A DNA stretch of 64,000 bases, taken from contig CAWGTA010000016.1 of the NCBI GenBank assembly GCA_963825305.1, positions 62,001 through 126,000 on the forward strand. The letters run 5' to 3'. This document shows positions 1 to 8,626 of the stretch, piece by piece (position 1 is the stretch's first letter; each line of letters starts with the position of its first letter). The DNA comes from PSRJ01 sp963825305. GTDB taxonomy: Bacteria > Acidobacteriota > Terriglobia > Bryobacterales > Bryobacteraceae. A program made the translations under genes and the position numbers. Under the pieces are notes generated by a model that was not told the origin of the DNA, ran no database searches, and worked only from the letters and a program-made list of their open reading frames with translations.

Positions 1-22
1 AAAGTTCAACGGCTGACCCTCA

Positions 23-451
23 TCACCCTGGACTCTCGCTGCGTTGCTTCAGGCCTTTGGCCTCCAGTGCGAGATAGCGCTGATTCAACCCGCGCGTCAG
101 GTAGCCGAGCAAACCGCCAAGGACCCCCGAGAATCGCAGCGAAAGCTTGGCTCGACTGCCCTCGCCGAATGCTTCCACCCAGTGTCGGGCAATTACGCGC
201 ACGCCTGGCGCCCACGAGACCCAGGTGAAGCTTCTGCGTGGTTCGTCCAGTTCGGTCACCCGCCATTTCGCCGGCGGCAACTTCGGCTGTCGGATGATGG
301 CGCGGCTCCCCACGGTGAGCGGCGCCGGGTCCAAGAGCCGGATACTCGTGACAGTCGGAGTCCACTCGGGCCAGCGTTTCACATCGCGCATTACTTCCCA
401 CACTCGCACCGGCGGAGCCTGAATTTCGACCTCGATACTAAAATCCTTCAT
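23..451 (-). CDS. SRPBCC-family protein (polyketide cyclase/dehydrase-like)
   Basis: A protein of about 142 residues with the START/Bet v1-like pattern: a first strand (FSIEVEIQAPPVRVWEVM) with the pocket helix, the usual W-P-x-W turn (RWPEWTP), a central set of strands with the SFTW motif, and a long C-terminal helix. The fold binds small hydrophobic ligands, and no catalytic role can be assigned. The ATG at 451 is preferred because GAGAAG lies about eight bases upstream. A GTG two codons earlier (457) is the alternative. It reads away from the operon that begins at 539, so the gap between them probably holds two divergent promoters. Confidence 0.8.
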   Translation of the reverse strand: MKDFSIEVEIQAPPVRVWEVMRDVKRWPEWTPTVTSIRLLDPAPLTVGSRAIIRQPKLPPAKWRVTELDEPRRSFTWVSWAPGVRVIARHWVEAFGEGSRAKLSLRFSGVLGGLLGYLTRGLNQRYLALEAKGLKQRSESPG

Positions 452-538
452 GGCCACAACTTCTCATTATGACGAATTTGAGTTCTGGCCCGATCCTCCA
501 TCGCCCGTGATACGATATGCCGGTTAGTGGAGGGTGCC

Positions 539-1468
539 ATGGCCGGCCTGCATCGAATCGCGTTTCTAACCTCGCTGCTACTTCTGGCAAGCGCATTGGC
601 ACCGGCACAGACACCGGTTGGATTTAACCTGACCGGCATGTGGTCCGTGATGTACCACGAGGACGTGCTGGAGCGCACCGACCCCGGTTCCCCGGTGGGC
701 GACTATCTCGGCATGCCGATCAACGACGACGCGCGCCTGCGCGCCGACACCTGGGACGCCGACCTCATCTCGGTCCTGGAGCATCAATGCATTCCGCACG
801 CCGCGCCCTACGCCATGCGCGCGCCTTCCAACCTGAAGATCTCGACCGTCGATGACCCCACCACCAGCCAGATCGTCGCCTTCATCATCGATGGAACGTA
901 CACCGGCCCGCGCACCATTTGGATGGACGGCCGCCCGCACCCTTCGCAATTCGCGCCGCACACCTGGTCCGGATTCTCGACGGGGGTTTGGGAGGGAGAC
1001 ACGCTGCACATCGAGACCACTCACATCAAGGCCGGCTATCTGCGACGCAACGGAATCGCTTTTTCCGACGAAGCCACGCTCACCGAGTATTTCGATCTGC
1101 ACGACAAGTATCTGACCTTGACCAGTATCACCGAGGACCCGGTGTATTTGACCGAGCCGCTGGTGCGCTCGGAGAGTTGGGTGTGGAATCCGTACCAGGT
1201 GTTTCAACCCATCGCCGGTTTCGGCGCCTGCCTGCCGCACCCGGAGCTTCCGCGGCCGCGCGGCTGGGTGCCGCATCATCTGCCGGGTACCAACACGCTG
1301 CTCAGCGAATTCTCGGGAGAGTACGGAATACCGTTTGAGGCGACACGCGGCGGCGCCGAGACCATGTATCCGGAGTACCAGAAGAAGCTCAAGCAGATGA
1401 CCATCCCCAGGCCCAAGGTGTTCGACGCCAAGTTCAAGCGCGAACATCCGCAGGAGAAGCAACCGTGA
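539..1468 (+). CDS. Secreted protein of unknown function, first of two paralogues
   Basis: A 309-residue exported protein with a clear signal peptide (LTSLLLLASALAPAQ). The ATG at 539 follows GGAGG at 529-533; a GTG at 527 is in frame but overlaps that ribosome site. The mature part opens with LTGMWSVM, and later has a GDYLGMPIN segment, ADTWDAD, and YLRRNGIAFSDEATLTEYFD. The same blocks in the same order occur in the gene at 2385-3203, so the two are paralogues. I know this family only as conserved secreted proteins of Acidobacteria and some Proteobacteria and assign no function. Its stop overlaps the GTG start of the next gene (GTGA), so the three genes form one operon. Confidence 0.8.
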   Translation: MAGLHRIAFLTSLLLLASALAPAQTPVGFNLTGMWSVMYHEDVLERTDPGSPVGDYLGMPINDDARLRADTWDADLISVLEHQCIPHAAPYAMRAPSNLKISTVDDPTTSQIVAFIIDGTYTGPRTIWMDGRPHPSQFAPHTWSGFSTGVWEGDTLHIETTHIKAGYLRRNGIAFSDEATLTEYFDLHDKYLTLTSITEDPVYLTEPLVRSESWVWNPYQVFQPIAGFGACLPHPELPRPRGWVPHHLPGTNTLLSEFSGEYGIPFEATRGGAETMYPEYQKKLKQMTIPRPKVFDAKFKREHPQEKQP

Positions 1469-2388
1469 AGGCTCTGGCGATTCTCCTCGGCCTGGCGGCG
1501 CTGGCCCACGCCCAGCAGGGCGGGTTTGCGTTTGAAGTGCGGCACGTCCGCGGCAATGTTTACATGTTCGCCAGCACGCTCGGCAATGTCACCGTGCAGG
1601 TGGGAAAAGATCCGGGGCACGACGGCGTGCTTCTGGTGGACACCGGCACACCGCAGTTGACCGAGCGGATTCTCGCCGAGGTTCGCAAACTTTCCTCGGA
1701 GCCGATCCGGTACATTCTCAACACCAGTGCCGACCCCGACCACACCGGCGGCAATGAGGCTATCGCCAAACCCGACGCGCGTCCTTATTATGTGGCCCCG
1801 GCCGTCTCGGTGTTCGCCGAGGATCACGTGCTGGCGCGGATGAGCAGCCCGCAATCGGGCGTGGCCTCCGGAAACTGGCCGACGCTCACGTTCGACGGCG
1901 GGACCGTTCTCGATTTCAACGGGGAAGTGGTTCAGGTCTTTGCGGAGAAGGTCGCGCACACCGATGGCGACAGCATCGTCTTCTTCCGCGGGTCGAACGT
2001 GGTGGCCGCGGGCGATATCTTCCTCACCACCGGCTATCCCGTAATCGATCTGAAACGCGGCGGCAGCATACAGGGCGAGATCCAGGCGCTCAACCACATT
2101 CTGGAGCTGACCGTGCCACACATCATGCAGGAAGGCGGCACGATGGTGATTCCGGGTCATGGCCGCCTGTGCGACCAGGCCGACGTCACCGAAGTCCGCG
2201 ACATGATGACCATCATCCGCGACCGCGTGGCCGACCTGATCGAGAAGGGAAAGACGCTCGACGAGGTGAAAGCGGCGCGGCCCACGCGCGATTACGACCG
2301 CCGCTACAGCACCAGTTCCTGGACCGGAGAGATGCTGACCGAAGCCGTGTACCGCAGTTTGAAGGCCGAGGGAGGAGCGAAGAAATGA
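1465..2388 (+). CDS. Exported metallo-beta-lactamase-fold hydrolase
   Basis: A 307-residue MBL-fold protein with a short signal peptide (LAILLGLAALAHAQQ). The metal motif is atypical: where the family usually has HxHxDH, this reads S-A-D-P-D-H followed by TGGNE (about residues 91-100), so the first two histidines are replaced and only D and H remain. The second histidine region (VAHTDGDSIVFF), the AAGDIF aspartate block and the late VIPGHG histidine are all present. It may therefore hold one metal or use other ligands. GTG start at 1465 behind GGAGAAG. It lies between two paralogous secreted proteins with four-base overlaps on both sides, suggesting one periplasmic or extracellular pathway whose substrate cannot be named. 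Confidence 0.85.
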   Translation: MKALAILLGLAALAHAQQGGFAFEVRHVRGNVYMFASTLGNVTVQVGKDPGHDGVLLVDTGTPQLTERILAEVRKLSSEPIRYILNTSADPDHTGGNEAIAKPDARPYYVAPAVSVFAEDHVLARMSSPQSGVASGNWPTLTFDGGTVLDFNGEVVQVFAEKVAHTDGDSIVFFRGSNVVAAGDIFLTTGYPVIDLKRGGSIQGEIQALNHILELTVPHIMQEGGTMVIPGHGRLCDQADVTEVRDMMTIIRDRVADLIEKGKTLDEVKAARPTRDYDRRYSTSSWTGEMLTEAVYRSLKAEGGAKK

Positions 2389-3203
2389 ACTGGCGGCCGA
2401 TTCTGATGGTTGCGGCGCTGGCCTTCCGCGCGGGCGCGCAGCAGACTGCGCCGACGCCCAAAGCCGCGGCTCCCATCGACCTGACCGGCTACTGGGTTTC
2501 GCTGATCACCGAGGATTGGCGCACGCGCATGCTAACCGCGCCGAAGGGCGATTACTACAGCATCCCGTTGAATGCGGCCGGCCGAAAAGTGGCCGACACC
2601 TGGGATGCCGCCAAGGACATCGCCGCGGGAAAGCAGTGCATGAGCTATGGCGCGGCGGCCCTCATGCGCGTGCCGGGACGCCTGCACATTACCTGGCAGG
2701 ACGACTACACTCTCAAGATCGACACGGACGCCGGAAAGCAGACACGCCTTCTGCACATCGAACGGATCAGTTACACCGGCCCGCCGCGGACCGCGCAAGG
2801 GATTTCCATGGCCCAATGGCAAACGCCGCAATCGACGCGCGACTACACGTCGAAAATATCCGGCCGCGATGCCAACACACCGGGCTTTCCCGGAATTTTC
2901 AATGGCGAGGATGAAAAGCCGCGCGACACCCGAAAGCTGGGCGGCACATTAAAAGTGGTGACTACCCAACTGCTGCCCGGCTACCTGCGCAACAACGGTG
3001 TGCCTTACAGCGAGAACACGGTGTTGACGGAATACTATGACGTGCACCAGCGCAAGGGCGTCGACTACCTGGTGATTACGCAAAGTGTGGACGACCCGAC
3101 GTATCTGGATGTGCCCTGGGTGACGAGCAACCACTTCCGGCGGGAGCCCGACGGGTCCAAGTGGGATCCGCGGCCGTGCGAGCTCATCCTGCCATCGAAG
3201 TGA
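2385..3203 (+). CDS. Secreted protein of unknown function, second paralogue
   Basis: A 272-residue protein with a signal peptide (ILMVAALAFRAGAQQ). Start ATG at 2385 overlaps the stop of the MBL gene (ATGA) and follows GGAGG at 2371. It shares blocks with the gene at 539-1468: LTGYWVSLITEDW, KGDYYSIPLN, VADTWDAA, then YLRNNGVPYSENTVLTEYYD and a DDPTYLDVPWV tail matching EDPVYLTEPLV. The C-terminus ends with DPRPCELILPSK, so a cysteine sits near the end. No catalytic motif is recognisable. The repetition of the family around an MBL hydrolase implies duplication and functional division within one operon. Confidence 0.78.
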   Translation: MNWRPILMVAALAFRAGAQQTAPTPKAAAPIDLTGYWVSLITEDWRTRMLTAPKGDYYSIPLNAAGRKVADTWDAAKDIAAGKQCMSYGAAALMRVPGRLHITWQDDYTLKIDTDAGKQTRLLHIERISYTGPPRTAQGISMAQWQTPQSTRDYTSKISGRDANTPGFPGIFNGEDEKPRDTRKLGGTLKVVTTQLLPGYLRNNGVPYSENTVLTEYYDVHQRKGVDYLVITQSVDDPTYLDVPWVTSNHFRREPDGSKWDPRPCELILPSK

Positions 3204-3214
3204 AACAAACGCGG

Positions 3215-3881
3215 TTAGTGGGCGGCGGGAAACAGGTGATGACGCGCCAACATTTGCCGGAAACCCGGCCAGAACTCCGGGTATAGATTAGCCAGGCCAC
3301 CGCCGATCAAACTGGTTCCAAAATGAATGGCGATAGCGCCGCCATTTCTGCTGGCGGAGGGATAGTACAGATTGGAAAAACCTGCACTCATCGCCGTTCC
3401 CGTCAGGTTGGACCAGTTGTAAGTGCTGCCGCCGGCATCGGCGCGTGTAATGAATGCGCGGCTGACGGCATAGAGAGCACGTTTCCGCGACACTTCCGTA
3501 CGCCGGGCCCTGGCGCACGTAACGCGTGTCTTCATGAAATACCGAAGCCATTAGAAAATCGCCGAAAAAGTTCTGGGTCACGATGTCTGTTGTGGAAGCA
3601 CCAAAGCGTTCGGCAAAAGCCGCAGGGCCCACGCCATAGCGCGGATCGGAATTGGTGGCCTGTGATATCGCTCCGTTGAATGCCCCAGCCGCGAGGGTCA
3701 TGGGGCCAAAGGTCTCCCCGACGAAGAAATGCCACTTCTCGGAAACAGTATCGTTAGCGGTTGGGGCCAGGCGCGGTATGGCCGCCTCCGGACCCAGTGC
3801 GTCTCGGTCCGCGTCGCTCTGGGCCCAGCCCGAGATGCAAACCGAAAGCCCGATCGAGAAAACAACCACCCAGCAACGCAT
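3215..3881 (-). pseudogene. Exported Acidobacteria-type protein broken by one frameshift
   Basis: The N-terminal frame starts at ATG 3881 with a signal peptide (MRCWVVVFSIGLSVCISGWA) and runs through NDTVSEKWHFFVGETFGP, NFFGDFLMASVFHEDTRYV. Near 3500 the sense continues in another frame: KRALYAVSRAFITRADAGG, WSNLTGTAMSAGFSNLYYP and a C-terminal NLYPEFWPGFRQML. Restoring the frame needs one base removed around 3495-3505 (an extra G before CGGAAACGT). The two halves together give a protein of about 220 residues resembling a conserved secreted family of Acidobacteria of unknown function. It could be a recent pseudogene or a consensus error. No partner gene on the same strand lies close by. Confidence 0.65.
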
Positions 3882-4058
3882 CGCACAAGGGGCTGCAATT
3901 GGAGCCGCATTGTGGAGTTCTAGACAGTAGGCCGCTGTTCCACCGCCTGACTCAGGCGGCAGAGAAAAGTGGAAATGATTGACAGGCAAGGGAAAGCGCA
4001 AAACCCGCCGCTCGACTCGAGCGGCGGAGACTCGATCCACGTGCGATAATCAGCCGGT

Positions 4059-4544
4059 ATGGCAGTAAACCGATTCGCCGCTCAAGGATTACCGGCCGTC
4101 CAATCCACCGCCAAACCAGGCGGATTGTCGGCGTTGGCGCAGCAGTTGCGTAGCCAGGGTACGGGCCGGTTGATGGTGCTCCAGGGCCCAGCGCAGGAGC
4201 GCGGACACCTCGCACAGGCACTCGCACGCGAATTGGGTTCGCGGCTGGAGCTCGGAGCCGTGGTCTCTAAATACATCGGGGAAACGGAAAAGAACCTGAG
4301 CCAGGTCTTTGCTCGAGCGAACCACTCTTCCGGCATTCTGTTTTTCGACGAAGCGGATGCTTTGTTTGGAAAGAGAACCGAAGTAAAGGACGCGCACGAT
4401 CGCTATGCGAACGATCTGTCAAACCTGCTCTCCACATTCCGTGGAGTAGTCCTGCTGGGCGTGGATCGCAAGGAGAATTTGCCGCACGGCGTGCTGCAGA
4501 AGAGCCAGGTCGTCGCGACGCGGGACTACTGGCCGCCGCGGTAA
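4059..4544 (+). CDS. Small AAA-ATPase-like protein with a degenerate Walker A
   Basis: A 161-residue single-domain protein. The Walker B and following segment are typical of AAA proteins (ILFFDEADALFGKR, residues 93-106), and the second strand region K-Y-I-G-E-T-E-K-N-L matches the family. The Walker A position, however, reads GPAQERGH (about 43-50) with neither the GKT/S lysine nor the second glycine, so ATP binding is doubtful. The C-terminal small domain with sensor 2 is absent, and the sensor 1 region is also changed (LLGVDRKENL for the usual LATN). It may be a regulatory relic that pairs with an active ATPase, or a truncated gene. No neighbouring gene explains it. Confidence 0.6.
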   Translation: MAVNRFAAQGLPAVQSTAKPGGLSALAQQLRSQGTGRLMVLQGPAQERGHLAQALARELGSRLELGAVVSKYIGETEKNLSQVFARANHSSGILFFDEADALFGKRTEVKDAHDRYANDLSNLLSTFRGVVLLGVDRKENLPHGVLQKSQVVATRDYWPPR

Positions 4545-4557
4545 TCGCGCGTTCTCT

Positions 4558-5718
4558 TCAGTGGTCGCCGGCGTGAGCATCACTGACCACGCCTTCCAGT
4601 TGCAGGTCGCCGAGCAAATCCTTCTTGGTGAATGTGCAAACTTCGGAGAAACGTCCTTCGCGGAGTTTTCTTACCCAATGTGGATCCCCGATTTGACCTC
4701 GGCCGACGGAAATGAGGTCGAACTCCTGGTTGTTGAACCGGCGGAGCAATTCGCGCAAGCCGGCCTCGCCCGTTGAGTTGGCCTCTTTTCCAAAGAAGTT
4801 GTCCATCACGTCGGTATCCAACCCAACGCTGCCCACCCCGATCACTGGCGCGTCGGTCATCGACTTAGTCCACCCGGCGATTCCCAAGTCCGATCCCTCC
4901 CACTCAGGAACCCAAAAGTAGCGTGCCGAGGCGTGGAATATGTCCGCGCCGGCCGCGCGTACGGCGTCGAGCATCACTCGCAAGTCCTGGGGAGTCGCCG
5001 CAATCTTCGCCCCGTAGTTGACTTCCTTCCATTGCGAAAAGCGGAAGGAGATGAGGTACTCCGGCCCAACAGCGGAGCGAATCGCGCTCACAATTTCTGC
5101 GGGAAACCGCACGCGGGCGGCCATATCGTCGCCACCGTAGCCATCGGTACGCCGATTCGTTTCGGCCCATAAGAATTGATCGAGCAGATAGCCGTGGCAG
5201 GCGTGCACCTCGACTCCGCAAGCGCCAACCTGGCGCGCGGCAAGAGCACCCTTCACGAAAGCTGCCTTAATCGCTTCCATCTCTTCCAACGTTGCGGCCC
5301 GCCCGTTGGGCTTCCCCGCATGGGCCAGCCCCGATGGACTCAGCGTCGGATACTGCGAATACGGGCCGTCGCCGCCTTCCTTGCGGATGGCCCCTTCGTG
5401 CCACAACTGCATCAGCATGCGGCCTCCCGCGCTGTTGACGGCGCGGAAGCAGCGGGTCCAAGCCTCCATGGTGGCGTCGGTAATCCGGCAAAAGACGGGA
5501 GTCTGCGTGGCAGACGTGTGATCGACAGCGCAGGATTCTGTGATGATGAGGCCCACGCCGCCTTCCACGCGCTCGCGATAATAGTCCGCTAAGCGCGGCA
5601 ACGGTGTGCCCTCCTCGCACCACATGCGCTGCATTCCCGGCATGACGAAGCGATTGGGTAAAGTGATGCCCTTTATGCGGAACGGTGCGAATAGGGGCGA
5701 CGGATCGAAAGGGGTCAT
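4558..5718 (-). CDS. NADH:flavin oxidoreductase, Old Yellow Enzyme family
   Basis: A single-domain FMN-binding TIM barrel of 386 residues. Seen in order: SPLFAPFRIKGITLPNRFVM at the N-terminus, LMQLWHEGA, the active-site stretch VEVHACHGYLLDQFL with the two substrate-binding histidines region, NRRTDGYGG, and the late FMN phosphate region ISVGRGQIGDP. It lacks the C-terminal FAD/NAD domains of 2,4-dienoyl-CoA reductase. Such enzymes reduce activated C=C bonds with NAD(P)H; the substrate is unknown. ATG at 5718 is chosen because AGAGAAG precedes it; a second ATG at 5739 has no ribosome site and would add seven residues. No operon partner is evident. Confidence 0.9.
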   Translation of the reverse strand: MTPFDPSPLFAPFRIKGITLPNRFVMPGMQRMWCEEGTPLPRLADYYRERVEGGVGLIITESCAVDHTSATQTPVFCRITDATMEAWTRCFRAVNSAGGRMLMQLWHEGAIRKEGGDGPYSQYPTLSPSGLAHAGKPNGRAATLEEMEAIKAAFVKGALAARQVGACGVEVHACHGYLLDQFLWAETNRRTDGYGGDDMAARVRFPAEIVSAIRSAVGPEYLISFRFSQWKEVNYGAKIAATPQDLRVMLDAVRAAGADIFHASARYFWVPEWEGSDLGIAGWTKSMTDAPVIGVGSVGLDTDVMDNFFGKEANSTGEAGLRELLRRFNNQEFDLISVGRGQIGDPHWVRKLREGRFSEVCTFTKKDLLGDLQLEGVVSDAHAGDH

Positions 5719-5784
5719 CGTCTTCTCTAGAAATGGCATTTTACCGCTTGCGGCGGGGAAATCCGATTATCGGAGACGCACAAC

Positions 5785-6289
5785 TTAAAGGAACCCATTC
5801 TCATTGAGCAGTTGCCTCATCACCGGGCCTAGCTTCAAGAACTCCTCGTAACTCGGTGACTTCACAAAATAGCCGGCGCCTAACTGGGCCGCCTGGCTTC
5901 GATCGCTGGGCGAATCCGAAGATGTAATGATGAGCACCGGAACTGACTTAAATCTCTCGCTGGCGCGAATCCGCCGGAGTACGTCGTACCCGTCTACTTT
6001 CGGAAGATTCAAATCGAGCAGCAGAAATTGCGGGCAAGGGGCATTCGGATCCTCTTCCGCCTTTCGTAATAAACTCGATCGCCTGTGAGCCATCGGACGC
6101 AATGTGCACGTCTACTGGCAGATTCTCCAGCCGGATCACTTCGCGCACGAGCAGGGCATCTGGAAGATTGTCTTCAGCCAGCAGAAGATTCAGCCGCGGC
6201 GGCACGGCCGGTTGGGGCGTGTCGCGGGACGGTGAAGAAGAAGGTGGATCCTTTCCCTGGTTCGGATTCGACCCAGATTCGTCCGCCAT
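5785..6289 (-). pseudogene. CheY-like response regulator, frameshifted
   Basis: The receiver domain is split over two frames. The first holds the acidic pocket (LNLLLAEDNLPDALLV) and SDGSQAIEF; the second holds the phospho-acceptor region (LLLDLNLPKVDGYDVL), the switch threonine/serine (VLIITSSD) and the K of FVKSPSYEEF. One extra A at about 6070 separates them (GAG TTT then TTA CGA). The acceptor Asp is in DLNLP, as in the stand-alone Rcp1-type regulators that usually accompany phytochrome-like kinases. The start is unclear: ATG 6289 overlaps the kinase by 116 bases, GTG 6205 by 32. It is the last gene of the receptor/YfiR/kinase/regulator operon. Confidence 0.75.
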
Positions 6290-8054
6290 AGCGTTCAACC
6301 ACGCGCTGGCAAATAGCCAGACCGATGCCGGTCCCGCTATATTTCCGGTCATGATGGAGTCGCTTGAATACACCAAAGATTTTCTCCTTGTATCGGGGGT
6401 CAATGCCGATGCCGTTGTCCTGCACCGAGAAACACCAATCAGCACCGCGACGGCTCGCCGAGATATGGATGCGCGGCGGCTCCTGATCCCGGTATTTGAG
6501 CGCATTGCCGATGAGGTTCTGAAATATCTGCTGGAGGTGCGCGTCGCCTATGTAAACTTCCGGCAACTCATCATAGGTCACCTCCGCACCGCTTTCCCTG
6601 ATCGCTTCCGCGAGGCCTGAGAGGGAGTGCTGCAAAACGACCGATGCATCTACCGGAACCTCCTGGACTTCCATCATGCCCGCCCTGGTGTACGCGAGCA
6701 AGTCGTTAATGAGTGTCGCCAAACGACGGCCTCCCTCATTCAGGAATCCCAGGAATTGCCGTCCATCAGCGTCTAACAGGCTATGATACCGCTGAGCCAC
6801 GATTTCGCTGTACACGGCAACATTGCGAATCGGCTCCTGCAGGTCGTGGCTGGCGGAATAGGCAAACTGCTGAAGATCGTCATTGGCCCTCCGCAAGGCC
6901 TCTTCCTTTTCCTTCTGCTCGTGGATGTCCGTGTTGGACCCGATCCACATCGAAATCTCGCTACTCGGCATCGCGCATGGCGTGTGCACGGGTGAGATGC
7001 CACCGGTACTTTCCATCCGCGCGGCGAAAGCGGTGCTCGAAATGGAATGGCTCGCCGGACTCAATCGATTCCCGCCAAGCGCGCACGTTTTCTTCCACGT
7101 CGTCGGGATGAACGAATTGAGTCCAGCCCCAATTCCTGATCTGCTTCGAAAGACAGTCCGGTGAACTCCAGCCATTGCCGGTTGAAGTAATCGATATCAC
7201 CGTTGGGTTTCGCGGTGAAAATCTTCTGCGGCATCGACTCGGCCATGAAGCGAAACCGTTCCCGCTCTTTATCGACATCCCGCAAGCGCCGCTTCCCGAT
7301 CGAGCAGCGCTTTCTTGAGATCGTTGTCCCGCGATTGGATGCCTGCCAGCATCTCATTGAATCGATCTACTAGAACTCCCAGTTCATCGCCGGAGAGTTT
7401 CTCCGCGCGCGTGCTGTAGTCGCCGGTCTCCGATACCGAAGTCGTGGCACGCACCAGTCTGCGAGATGGGCGTCGCGATCAGGGCGCGCAGCTTCGATGA
7501 GACCAGAAAGCGCCAGCAGGCTCGAAGCCAGCAGCACGCCTAGCACCGTTCCGCCGTACAGCCGCATGCGCTCGTAGATTTCACCGAGATCATAGAGCAG
7601 CATCAGGGTGCCGATGCGGCGACCGTTCAAAATAATGGCCTTGCGAGACGATCAGGTCCTGGGGGCGTGAATCGGATTCGATCCTGGCCATCGGCAGGCG
7701 GACACGCGAGGCGCCCTGGCGCGAATATCTGGCGAGGACAGTGCCCTCCGGCCGATAGATACATGCGCCGACCACATGCGGTCTGGCGCGCAATGCGCCC
7801 AGTGTTTCAGCGGCGGTTTTCGGATCGTTAAAAGCCAGCGCGGCGGTGCTATTGTCGGCGATGATGCGGGCCAGCGCGGCAAGATCGCGCCGCAGATAAC
7901 CGCGGAACAGGACCGAGTCCGCGAGGACGATACCCAATCCTGCCAGCAGCAGGGCTGCTGCGGTGGTCGCCATGATGATGATCACCAGCTTTTGCTTAAT
8001 CGGTATGTCGCGGAAGTTCGCATCGCATCGTCTCGGCCCGATTCTATTTTTCAA
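6174..8054 (-). pseudogene. Membrane sensor histidine kinase (periplasmic sensor, HAMP, PAS, kinase), heavily frameshifted
   Basis: Reading across frames gives one kinase of about 620 residues: an N-terminal membrane helix (KLVIIIMATTAAALLLAGLG), a CHASE8-like periplasmic sensor (IIADNSTAALAFNDPKTAAE), a second membrane helix, HAMP (LSGDELGVLVDRFNEML), a PAS domain (DYFNRQWLEFTGL, FVHPDDVEE), a HisKA phospho-acceptor box (YSASHDLQEPIRNV) and HATPase N, G1 and G2 boxes (NLIGNALKYR, DNGIGID, GTGIGLAICQ). At least six frameshifts break it (about 7640, 7505, 7458, 7288, 7125, 6961), and each that I rebuilt is one extra base. No in-frame nonsense codon was needed to explain the break. The TTG start overlaps the YfiR stop. 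In this layout the YfiR protein usually controls the partner membrane sensor. Confidence 0.75.
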
Positions 8055-8626
8055 CAGATCTCGCGACGCTCAACAATTTCGAACTGAGCTTAAGTCCGGC
8101 GTTCGCCGCCGCGCGCTTGATTGATGTCGAAGCGAACACGGCGGTTTTCAATCACGAAGGCAATCATGCCGCCCATCCGCAGCAAACTTCTCACCCTCGC
8201 CGACGGTCAGGACCCCCGGCCCCAGGCTGCTCAGGATCTGGGCGACATCCTTTTCCGAGCTGCCTATAGAACACGACCTGGCACGCTGGCGGCGCCGGCA
8301 AGCTGGCTCAATCTCTGCACGATCAGCTTCCGGCCATTAATCGCTTCGCCTTGCACGATTTCATCCAGCGCGCGCCCGAACGGATCTTTCCCCAGAATGC
8401 AAATGGCGACGGGCGATGCGGCGCCAACGTCGTTGTCTGGCGGCCAGTCTATGAATTTCGTGAAGTTCAGCAGGAACGCCGCCTTGACCTGATACTCCAG
8501 GGATTGCTCCGGGGCCTGGCCCGCGGCGCAGGCGGCAAGGCCGGCCAGCAGGCCGAGTCGACATTCCGGCCTTCCGCAACCTCGCACGCGGCAGTGGTTT
8601 CGTCCGGCTTGGCTCACCTTCTCCAT
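8044..8626 (-). pseudogene. YfiR/DUF4154 periplasmic regulator, frameshifted
   Basis: The family core is clear: LEYQVKAAFLLNFTKFIDWP, ICILGKDPFG, the INGRKLIVQRL segment, then in other frames CQVVFIGSSEKDVAQIL, GVLTVGEGE, GGMIAFVIENRRVRFDIN and a final AANAGLKLSSKLLSVARSVEK. Three single extra bases separate the pieces (about 8268, 8193 and 8113). YfiR proteins are exported and bind a partner membrane sensor. The gene overlaps the end of the TonB receptor and the TTG start of the kinase, so all four genes are translationally coupled. The start is uncertain: ATG 8626 lies within the receptor gene's last codons, and the signal peptide there is weak, so another indel may sit in it. Confidence 0.7.
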
